The notes under the pieces were generated by a model, which was not told the DNA's origin, made no database searches, and saw only the letters and a list, made by a program, of their open reading frames with translations. Shown one piece after another: positions 1-5,089 of a DNA stretch of 9,932 nt. Position 1 is the stretch's first letter. Each line of letters starts with the position of its first letter. The stretch spans positions 1-9,932 of the forward strand of contig JAKBBE010000102.1 of the NCBI GenBank assembly GCA_021826035.1. The letters run 5' to 3'. Both the position numbers and the translations under genes were made by a program. The DNA is from Pseudomonadota bacterium. Its GTDB lineage: Bacteria; Pseudomonadota; Gammaproteobacteria; Steroidobacterales; Steroidobacteraceae.

Positions 1-98
1 CGCAGAGGGCCGTGGGTCTTCAGCACCGAGTCGATCGACTCGAGCCACTCCTGTGTTTCAACCGGATCGATATCGGTGAGTTTTGGCGGTTCGGTCAT
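1..98 (-). CDS. aceE: Pyruvate dehydrogenase E1 component, N-terminal fragment (partial)
   Basis: The ATG lies at 98-96 on the minus strand, and 32 complete codons read leftward off the window edge. The peptide begins MTEPPKLTDIDPVETQEWLE and continues SIDSVLKTHGPL. This lines up with the start of E. coli AceE (DVDPIETRDWLQAIESVIREEG), including the D-x-D-P-x-E-T core, the W-L pair and the S-V motif. AceE is the homodimeric, thiamine-diphosphate-dependent E1 of the pyruvate dehydrogenase complex. It decarboxylates pyruvate and acetylates the lipoyl arms of E2 in the cytoplasm. Only the N-terminal E2-binding segment is visible, so integrity and catalytic residues cannot be judged. It is divergent from the M17 peptidase, with 187 bases between the start codons. 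No strong -35/-10 pair was found for it. The identification rests on a short match but a specific one. Confidence 0.8.
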   Translation of the reverse strand, partial: MTEPPKLTDIDPVETQEWLESIDSVLKTHGPL

Positions 99-285
99 GC
101 AGTCTCACACTCGGCCACACGACGCCGAAGCGCGTGCAGCCCAAGGGGTAGAATTCCTAGACATTCGCCGCGCGGTCCGGTGGCGCCCCCTCGGACCTAC
201 GGCGCATACACCCGATGCGAAGGGCCTCGACCGAATGGAGTAGGATGCGCCGCCAGCATCCCCTGCGAGCGAAAGTCGCCTGTCA
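99..285. promoter_or_regulatory. Divergent intergenic region aceE / M17 peptidase with nested GATGC repeats
   Basis: This region should hold the promoters of both divergent genes, but no convincing -35/-10 pair was found. The best -10-like hexamer on the plus strand is TAGAAT at 149-154, without a matching -35. Visible symmetry includes GGTCCG (174-179) with CGGACC (192-197), and CGGCGCAT (200-207) with ATGCGCCG (245-252). GATGCG occurs twice (214-219 and 244-249), and GCATC at 256-260 is its inverted partner. These elements can pair in alternative ways. They could be a protein-binding cluster or a structured leader. No function is demonstrated by sequence alone. Confidence 0.4.
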
Positions 286-1860
286 ATGAGCCGCGCAATA
301 ATCCGGGTTTCATCCGCGATGGTCAAGCAAGGCGGCCCTCGGCGCGGCGCGGCGCGCGGCCCTGTTGCGCTGCTGCCGGCTGCGATCGGCCCGAAAATCG
401 TGCGCTCGCGCACACTCGGGGATCTCGACACCCTACTTGTGGTGATGTGCTCATCTGCCGGAAGAGAGAGTCTCGCCGCACTGCCCGACGCCGAGCGCTG
501 GCAGGGGCTGCTCGGGCCTGAAGCACCCCAGGCGCTCAGCGTGCGCGCCACGACGCTCACGAACCGACGCCAGACGCAGGCGGTGCTCGGTTTTCTCCCC
601 GACGGGGCGAGCACGTTCGAGCAACTGCAGCTCGCCGGCCGCATGCTCAAGAGCACCGCGGCGCGCGCGCCGCGCTCGGTGGGACTCGTGGCGCTCGGGG
701 CGAACCCGCCGCGCGCCGCACGGCTCGAGGCACTGCTCGCCGCGACCCTCGCCGAATACTTCGCGCTGCCGAGCTTCAAGAGCGACGCCGGCAGCGCACC
801 GGCCCTCGAGCGCATCGTGTTGCCCGCCGAGCCGCCGCTCGATACGCGCTACGCCAAGATCTGCGCCGAGGGGACCAACCTCGCGCGGTGGCTGACCGCC
901 TTGCCGCCCAACATGCTCGATGCGCGCGGCTACCGCCGCGTGCTCGAAGAGCTCGCCCGCCGGCACGGTCTCGGCCTACGCTGGCTCGGGCCGAGCGAAC
1001 TGCGCCGCCGGGGCGCGAACGCATTCCTCGCCGTGGCACGGGGCAACGGCCACCGCGACGCCGGCATCGCTCAGCTGACCTACCGCCCGGCGCGCCGGCG
1101 CGCCTCGGCACCGGACGTGGCGCTGATCGGCAAGGGCATCCTGTTCGACACCGGCGGGGTGAACCTCAAATCCCACCGCAGCATGCTCGAGATGCACACC
1201 GACATGAGCGGCAGCGCCGTGGCGCTCGCCACGCTCATCGCACTGGCCGAGCTGCGCGCCCCGATCGCCGCCGATGCGTGGCTCGCGATCACCGAGAACT
1301 CGATCGGCCCACAGGCCTACCGCCCGCAGGAAGTGGTGCGCGCAGCCAACGGGATCAGCATCCAGATCATTCATACCGACGCCGAGGGGCGCCTGGCGCT
1401 CGCCGACACCCTGGCGCTCGCCGCGCGCACTCGTCCACGCCTGATGCTCGACTACGGCACGCTGACCGGGGCGTGCGTGCACGCGCTCACCGAGCGCTTC
1501 AGCGGCGTATTCACCAACCGCGAGGCCCTCCTCGAGCGGCTGGTCGCGACCGGTCGCGCCAGCGGCGAGCGGGTCTGGCCCTTCCCCTTCGACGCGGACT
1601 TCGACGCCGACCTGGAAAGCAAGGTCGCCGACATCCTGCAGTGTGCCGTCGAGGGCAAGGGCGATCACATTCTCGCGGCGCGTTTTCTCAACCGCTTCGT
1701 GCCACCTGAGATACCCTGGGTGCACCTGGACCTCTCGGCCGCGACCCGTGCCGGCGGTCTCGGCCACATCAATACCGACATCACCGGTTTCGGGGTGCGG
1801 TTTACGCTGGAGTTGCTGGTGCGAGAGAACCTGCTGCAGGCCCTGCGAGAGCGGCCATGA
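286..1860 (+). CDS. M17-family (leucyl aminopeptidase family) metallopeptidase
   Basis: This is a cytosolic di-metal aminopeptidase that removes N-terminal residues from peptides. It has up to 524 residues, near the usual ~500 for the family. An alpha/beta N-terminal domain (about 40-170) precedes the catalytic domain (about 190-515). Numbered from the 286 ATG, the metal and catalytic residues match E. coli PepA: K283 and D288 in IGKGILFDTGG, K295, D306 in HTDMSG, and D365, E367 and R369 in HTDAEGRL. The usual signature reads NTDAEGRL, so the first position is His here. The start is uncertain. There is no clear ribosome site before 286, another ATG lies in frame at 319, and the first ~60 codons include ATA, TCA, CTA, AGA and AGT, unlike the rest, so the true start may be further in. 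The stop overlaps the pyrC start (ATGA). It is probably a PepA/PepB paralogue, so no symbol is given. Confidence 0.9.
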   Translation: MSRAIIRVSSAMVKQGGPRRGAARGPVALLPAAIGPKIVRSRTLGDLDTLLVVMCSSAGRESLAALPDAERWQGLLGPEAPQALSVRATTLTNRRQTQAVLGFLPDGASTFEQLQLAGRMLKSTAARAPRSVGLVALGANPPRAARLEALLAATLAEYFALPSFKSDAGSAPALERIVLPAEPPLDTRYAKICAEGTNLARWLTALPPNMLDARGYRRVLEELARRHGLGLRWLGPSELRRRGANAFLAVARGNGHRDAGIAQLTYRPARRRASAPDVALIGKGILFDTGGVNLKSHRSMLEMHTDMSGSAVALATLIALAELRAPIAADAWLAITENSIGPQAYRPQEVVRAANGISIQIIHTDAEGRLALADTLALAARTRPRLMLDYGTLTGACVHALTERFSGVFTNREALLERLVATGRASGERVWPFPFDADFDADLESKVADILQCAVEGKGDHILAARFLNRFVPPEIPWVHLDLSAATRAGGLGHINTDITGFGVRFTLELLVRENLLQALRERP

Positions 1861-2912
1861 CGGCGAGCGAGGTGCTCACGCTGCGCCGTCCGGATGACTT
1901 TCACCTGCACGTGCGCGATGGGCAGGCGCTGGCGGCAGTGGTCCCGTTCACCGCGGCGCGCTTCGCGCGCGCGCTCATCATGCCGAATCTGCGCCCGCCG
2001 GTGCGCACCGTGGCCGAGGCGAGCGCCTATCGCGAGCGCATCCGCGCCGCGCGGCCCGCGGACAGCCGCTTCGAGCCGCTGATGAGCCTGTATCTGACCA
2101 ACCACACGGCGCCCGAGGAGATCGAGCTCGCCCGCCGGCACGGTGGCATTCTCGGCTGCAAACTGTATCCGGCCGGCGCCACCACCCATTCGGATGCCGG
2201 CGTGACCGACATCCGCGCGCTGGACGCGGTGCTCGAGCGAATGCAGGAGACGGGCCTGACGCTGCAGGTGCACGGTGAGGTGACCGATCCGCAGGTCGAC
2301 GTTTTCGACCGCGAGGCCCGGTTCATCGACCAGGTGCTGGCACCGCTCACCGAGCGCTTCGCGCATCTGCGCATCGTGTTCGAACACATCACCACGCGCG
2401 CCGCCGTGCAATTCGTGCTCGGCGCGCGCGCCGGCGTCGCCGCCACGGTCACGCCTCAGCACCTGCTCATGAACCGCAACGCGCTGTTCACCGGTGGCAT
2501 CCGACCGCATCACTACTGTCTGCCGGTGCTGAAATCCGAGGTCGACCGCGAAGCGCTGTGCGCGGCGGTTGCGAGCGGCACCCCCCGGCTCTTCTTGGGC
2601 ACCGACAGCGCCCCGCACGCCCGCACCGCCAAGGAGAGTGCCTGCGGCTGCGCTGGAATCTTCTCGGCGCACGCGGCGCTCGAGCTGTACGCGGAGGCGT
2701 TCGAGGCGCTCGGCGCGCTCGCGCACCTCGAGGCGTTCGCGGCGCACCACGGCGCGGACTTCTACGGGCTGGCGCGCAACGAGGGTCACATCCGCCTGGT
2801 GAAATCGCACTGGACGGTCCCGGAGCGGTATCCGTTCGGGACCGAGGAACTGGTGCCGCTGCGCGCCGGGGAGCGCATCGGCTGGCGTCTCGAGACGGTG
2901 GCGCACGCATGA
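1857..2912 (+). CDS. pyrC: Dihydroorotase (class II, E. coli type)
   Basis: PyrC interconverts N-carbamoyl-aspartate and dihydroorotate, the third step of de novo pyrimidine synthesis, in the cytoplasm. The 351-residue protein aligns along its full length with E. coli PyrC (about 348). The binuclear zinc site is complete: H16 and H18 in DFHLHVRDG, the lysine to be carboxylated K102 in [11 protein letters not shown]139 in VHGEV, H177 in FEHITT, and D250 in LGTDSAPH. Substrate residues R20 and N44 are also present, as is the family motif KESACGCAG. The ATG at 1857 overlaps the upstream stop by ATGA. A GAGAG element at 1847-1851 sits 5 bases before it, so translation is probably coupled to the peptidase gene. 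Its own stop overlaps the rnt start in the same way. Base composition and codon use match the neighbours. Confidence 0.97.
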   Translation: MTASEVLTLRRPDDFHLHVRDGQALAAVVPFTAARFARALIMPNLRPPVRTVAEASAYRERIRAARPADSRFEPLMSLYLTNHTAPEEIELARRHGGILGCKLYPAGATTHSDAGVTDIRALDAVLERMQETGLTLQVHGEVTDPQVDVFDREARFIDQVLAPLTERFAHLRIVFEHITTRAAVQFVLGARAGVAATVTPQHLLMNRNALFTGGIRPHHYCLPVLKSEVDREALCAAVASGTPRLFLGTDSAPHARTAKESACGCAGIFSAHAALELYAEAFEALGALAHLEAFAAHHGADFYGLARNEGHIRLVKSHWTVPERYPFGTEELVPLRAGERIGWRLETVAHA

Positions 2913-3598
2913 GCGAGTCGAATCCCCCCGTGCGCGGCCCGATGGCCAATCGCTTCCGCGGCTTCCTGCCCGTCGTGGTCGACGTCGAAACCGGTGGTTT
3001 CAACGCGACCACCGATGCGCTGCTCGAGATCGCGGCCGTGATGATCGACATGGATGCCGAGGGCGTACTGCACCGCGGCGCCACGCATTGCTATCACGTC
3101 AAACCATTCGAAGGCGGCCGGCTCGAGCCGGCGGCGCTGCAGGTGACGGGCATCGACCCGTTTCATCCCCTGCGCCCGGCGTTGCCCGAGCACGATGCGC
3201 TGCAGAGAATCTTCCGCGAAATCCGCCACGCGATCCGCGACTACGGCTGTCGGCGGGCGATCCTGGTCGGTCACAACGCGGCGTTCGACCTGGGGTTTCT
3301 CAACGCCACGGTCAAACGCGCCGACCTGAAGCGCAATCCCTTCCACCCCTTTTCATGCTTCGACACCGCGACGCTGGCGGGCGCAGCCCTCGGCCAGACG
3401 GTGCTCGCCAAGGCGGCGATGGTGGCCGGACTGGAGTGGGACCCGGCGAGCGCGCACTCGGCCAGCTACGACGCGCAGCGCACGGCGGATCTGTTCTGCC
3501 TGGTGTGCAACCGGCTGCACGAGAGCTTCCGCGAGGCGCAGACGCGCACCCTCTCCCTCGGCTGGCAGAGCCAGCCGGGGGAGAGCGAGGAGTCCTGA
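2909..3598 (+). CDS. rnt: Ribonuclease T (DEDDh 3'-5' exoribonuclease)
   Basis: RNase T trims the 3' ends of tRNAs (including CCA end turnover), 5S and 23S rRNA and other small RNAs as a homodimer. The 229-residue protein matches E. coli RNase T (215) closely: [66 protein letters not shown]. All five DEDDh acidic/His residues are present: D25, E27, D127, H183 (AHSASYD) and D188. The ATG at 2909 gives an ATGA overlap with pyrC and is preferred. The frame stays open upstream, but that stretch is the shifted reading of pyrC. M12 (2942) is a possible alternative start just before the conserved RFRGF block. The last ~15 residues ([16 protein letters not shown]) extend past the conserved core and are encoded by a very strong inverted repeat (3551-3585). 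Confidence 0.96.
   Translation: MSESNPPVRGPMANRFRGFLPVVVDVETGGFNATTDALLEIAAVMIDMDAEGVLHRGATHCYHVKPFEGGRLEPAALQVTGIDPFHPLRPALPEHDALQRIFREIRHAIRDYGCRRAILVGHNAAFDLGFLNATVKRADLKRNPFHPFSCFDTATLAGAALGQTVLAKAAMVAGLEWDPASAHSASYDAQRTADLFCLVCNRLHESFREAQTRTLSLGWQSQPGESEES
3551..3585. terminator. 16-bp stem-loop in the 3' end of rnt, shared with convergent grxD
   Basis: Bases 3551-3566 pair with 3570-3585 around an AGA loop (3567-3569). All 16 positions pair in the plus-strand transcript, with a single U-G wobble (3558/3578). In the minus-strand transcript the same position is an A-C mismatch. The left arm begins CTCTCCCTCGG and the right arm ends GGGGGAGAG. There is no U-tract on either side. It lies 10 bases before the rnt stop and 20 bases beyond the grxD stop, so both transcripts could end on it. 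The structure is seen directly in the sequence; a terminator or 3'-end-protection role is inferred. Confidence 0.6.
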
Positions 3599-3605
3599 GG
3601 GACCT

Positions 3606-3935
3606 CTACGCCTGCACGCCGAGCGCACCGGCGCCGGAGAGCACTTTCTCGAGCTCCCCGCTCTGGTACATCTCGAGCGCGATGTCGCAACCGCCGAGCA
3701 GCTCACCGTTGACGTATAGCTGCGGATAGGTCGGCCAGTTCGAGTAGCGCTTGAGCCCCTCGCGCAGCTCCGGATCGTCGAAAATATTGACCGCCTTGAA
3801 CTGCGCGCCGAGCGAGCGCAGCGCCGCAACCGTCTGCGCCGAGAACCCGCATTGCGGAAAATCCGGCGTGCCCTTCATGAACAGCACCACCGGTGCGGCG
3901 CCAATCTCGGCCTTGATCTTCTCCACCACGTCCAT
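3606..3935 (-). CDS. grxD: Monothiol CGFS glutaredoxin (Grx4 family)
   Basis: Grx4-type glutaredoxins form [2Fe-2S]-bridged dimers, alone or with BolA proteins, and act in Fe-S cluster delivery and iron sensing rather than general disulfide reduction. The 109-residue protein is a single thioredoxin-fold domain. It shows the active site C29-G-F-S (in FPQCGFSAQ), K21 in MKGTP, WPTYPQ (67-72) with the cis-Pro, and GGCDI (81-85) for glutathione binding. It aligns closely with E. coli GrxD throughout. A GTG at 3938 is in frame, but GAGG of the ribosome site (3946-3943) is 7 bases from the ATG at 3935 and only 4 from the GTG, so the ATG is chosen. The DUF1289 gene ends 4 bases upstream, and its stop lies inside this ribosome site. 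The gene is convergent with rnt, 7 bases apart. Confidence 0.96.
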   Translation of the reverse strand: MDVVEKIKAEIGAAPVVLFMKGTPDFPQCGFSAQTVAALRSLGAQFKAVNIFDDPELREGLKRYSNWPTYPQLYVNGELLGGCDIALEMYQSGELEKVLSGAGALGVQA

Positions 3936-3939
3936 CACT

Positions 3940-3946
3940 TCACCTC
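3940..3946 (-). promoter_or_regulatory. Ribosome binding site of grxD, overlapping the DUF1289 stop
   Basis: On the minus strand these bases read GAGGTGA, a near-ideal Shine-Dalgarno sequence. Its last three bases are the TGA stop of the upstream DUF1289 gene. Its spacing selects the ATG at 3935 over the in-frame GTG at 3938. Termination of the upstream gene on the ribosome site suggests translational coupling. Confidence 0.7.
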
Positions 3947-4137
3947 TTCAGGGACATTTTGCGCCGCTCGATTGCGGCGATCACTTGCCATTGATCCGCG
4001 GCGCTGAGCGCGCTCCAGCGGGCGATCTCCGCCACGGTCCGCAGGCAGCCGACACAATATCCCCGCTCATCCAGCGAGCAGATCTTGACGCAGGGAGAGG
4101 GGGGAGGACTGGACGTCGGCGCGGGAACCTCGGGCAT
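3940..4137 (-). CDS. DUF1289 family small four-cysteine protein
   Basis: This is a 65-residue protein with the DUF1289 pattern SPCVKICSLDERGYCVGCLRT-VAEIARW followed by an ER pair near the end. The four cysteines are C16, C20, C28 and C31 (C-x3-C-x7-C-x2-C), and the family's conserved W41 is present. The N-terminus is Pro/Ser-rich and probably disordered. There is no signal peptide or membrane segment, so it should be cytoplasmic. The molecular function of DUF1289 is not established. The cysteine arrangement suggests a metal or Fe-S site, which is inference. It is the first gene of a pair with grxD, with a 4-base gap, and an Fe-S-related role would agree with that partner. Its start codon lies only about 9 bases from a -10-like element, so the transcript may be nearly leaderless. 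Confidence 0.88.
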   Translation of the reverse strand: MPEVPAPTSSPPPSPCVKICSLDERGYCVGCLRTVAEIARWSALSAADQWQVIAAIERRKMSLKR

Positions 4138-4146
4138 GCGCCTGCC

Positions 4147-4174
4147 ATTATGAGGCCGCCCGGCACAGGTTCAA
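4147..4174 (-). promoter_or_regulatory. Putative sigma-70 promoter of DUF1289-grxD
   Basis: Read on the minus strand, TTGAAC (4174-4169) and CATAAT (4152-4147) are separated by 16 bases. They match the TTGACA/TATAAT consensus at 4 of 6 and 5 of 6 positions. Transcription would start near 4140, only about 3 bases before the ATG at 4137, giving a leaderless or nearly leaderless message. The position is right for the DUF1289-grxD pair in the 65-base gap to the divergent nadC. Not verified experimentally. Confidence 0.45.
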
Positions 4175-4202
4175 TCCCCGTCGCGCATGGTAGCCTCGGC
4201 GC

Positions 4203-5081
4203 ATGAGCCCACTGATCCCTGCGCCCTGCGCCCTCCTCCCCCCGGCCGACCTCGACGCCCAGGTCCGCTCTGCGCTGCACGAGGACGTCGGCCTGGGCGA
4301 CGTCACCGCCGCACTGGTCCCGTCCGAGCAGCAGGTGCGCGGCCAGATCGTGAGCCGCGAGGCGGCGATCCTCTGCGGGCAACCCTGGGTCGAGGCCTGC
4401 TTCGGCCAGCTCGATCCGCACATCCAGCTCACCTGGCACGTGGCCGAAGGCGCGCCGCTCGTGCCCGGTGCGCTGGTGTGCACGGTGCAAGGCGCGGCGC
4501 GCGCCGTGCTCACCGGGGAGCGCACGGCGCTGAACTTCCTGCAGCTGCTCTCGGGGACCGCCACCGCCGCGCACCGCTTTGCCGAGGCCGTCGCCGGCAC
4601 GGGCTGCACCGTGCTCGATACCCGCAAAACCCTGCCCGGGCTGCGCACCGCGCAGAAATACGCGGTGCGCTGCGGCGGCGGCGCCAATCACCGCATGGGG
4701 CTCTACGACATGGTGCTCATCAAAGAGAACCACATTCTCGCCGCCGGCTCGATCGGCGCGGCGGTGGAGGCGGCACGCCGCCTGGCCGGCGGCGTGCGCA
4801 TCGAGGTCGAGGTCGAGTCCCTGGAGGAACTCGAGCAGGCCTTCGCGGCCGGCCCGGACATCGTCATGCTCGATGAGTTCTCGCTCGCGGACATGCGTGA
4901 GGCGGTCGGCCGCAATCGCGCCCGCGGCCGCCCCGTGCAGCTGGAGGCCTCCGGCAGCGTCAGCCTGGAGAGCATCGGTCAGATCGCCGCCACCGGGGTC
5001 GACTTCATCTCCGTCGGTGCGCTCACCAAGCACGTGCGCGCGGTCGATCTGTCCCTGCGCCTGGAATTCCAGGCGCCCTGA
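4203..5081 (+). CDS. nadC: Nicotinate-nucleotide pyrophosphorylase (quinolinate phosphoribosyltransferase, carboxylating)
   Basis: NadC converts quinolinate and PRPP to nicotinate mononucleotide, CO2 and pyrophosphate, the entry to NAD from the de novo pathway, in the cytoplasm. The 292-residue length is normal. After an N-terminal domain with EDVGLGDVTAALV (27-39), the type II PRTase-like barrel carries E106-R107 in the GERTALNFLQLLSGTAT block, R141-K142 in DTRKTLPGLR, H163-R164 in GGGANHRMGLYDMVLIKENH, K174, E203, D224 (VMLDEF), EASGSVSL (248-255) and SVGALTKH (270-277). The ATG at 4203 gives the expected family N-terminus, although the Shine-Dalgarno sequence before it is weak. No nadA or nadB is nearby. 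The gene diverges from DUF1289-grxD and converges on the acyl ligase gene, 8 bases apart. Its last codons contain a perfect 20-bp palindrome. Confidence 0.97.
   Translation: MSPLIPAPCALLPPADLDAQVRSALHEDVGLGDVTAALVPSEQQVRGQIVSREAAILCGQPWVEACFGQLDPHIQLTWHVAEGAPLVPGALVCTVQGAARAVLTGERTALNFLQLLSGTATAAHRFAEAVAGTGCTVLDTRKTLPGLRTAQKYAVRCGGGANHRMGLYDMVLIKENHILAAGSIGAAVEAARRLAGGVRIEVEVESLEELEQAFAAGPDIVMLDEFSLADMREAVGRNRARGRPVQLEASGSVSLESIGQIAATGVDFISVGALTKHVRAVDLSLRLEFQAP
5057..5076. terminator. Perfect 20-bp palindrome at the end of nadC, shared with the convergent acyl ligase gene
   Basis: Bases 5057-5066 (GCGCCTGGAA) are followed directly by their reverse complement at 5067-5076. As RNA this gives an 8-bp GC-rich stem with an AAUU tetraloop on either strand. 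It ends 2 bases before the nadC stop codon and lies 13 bases beyond the acyl ligase stop, so it falls at the 3' end of both convergent transcripts. There is no U-tract. The symmetry is direct observation; the role as a bidirectional transcript-end hairpin is inferred. Confidence 0.55.
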
Positions 5082-5089
5082 TCGGCCGC

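Noticed and set aside
1087..1098. 12-bp palindrome CCGGCGCGCCGG inside the peptidase gene
   Set aside because: It is GC-only sequence in an Arg/Ala-coding stretch and is expected in DNA of this composition.
2886..2897. 12-bp perfect palindrome CGTCTCGAGACG just before the rnt start
   Set aside because: Palindromes of 12 bp are expected a few times per 10 kb. It could mask the rnt ribosome site and support coupling, but nothing else backs this.
1665..2906. Long antisense open frames, for example across pyrC, nadC (3981-5033), the acyl ligase (5114-7045) and the P450 (7078-8820)
   Set aside because: They mirror well-identified genes, have Arg/His/Ala-rich composition and no domain resemblance. 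High GC makes stop codons rare in these frames.
2558..2908. Longer N-terminus for RNase T
   Set aside because: This open stretch is the alternate frame of pyrC with Arg/His-rich low-complexity sequence. RNase T homology begins after the ATG at 2909.
4164..4182. tRNA T-arm-like sequence (GGTTCAATCC) before nadC
   Set aside because: The loop motif fits, and ATGCGC/GCGCAT flank the region (4136-4141, 4183-4188), but the span is about 53 bases, too short for D and anticodon arms, and the T-stem has a mismatch. The same bases serve as the -35 of the DUF1289 promoter candidate.
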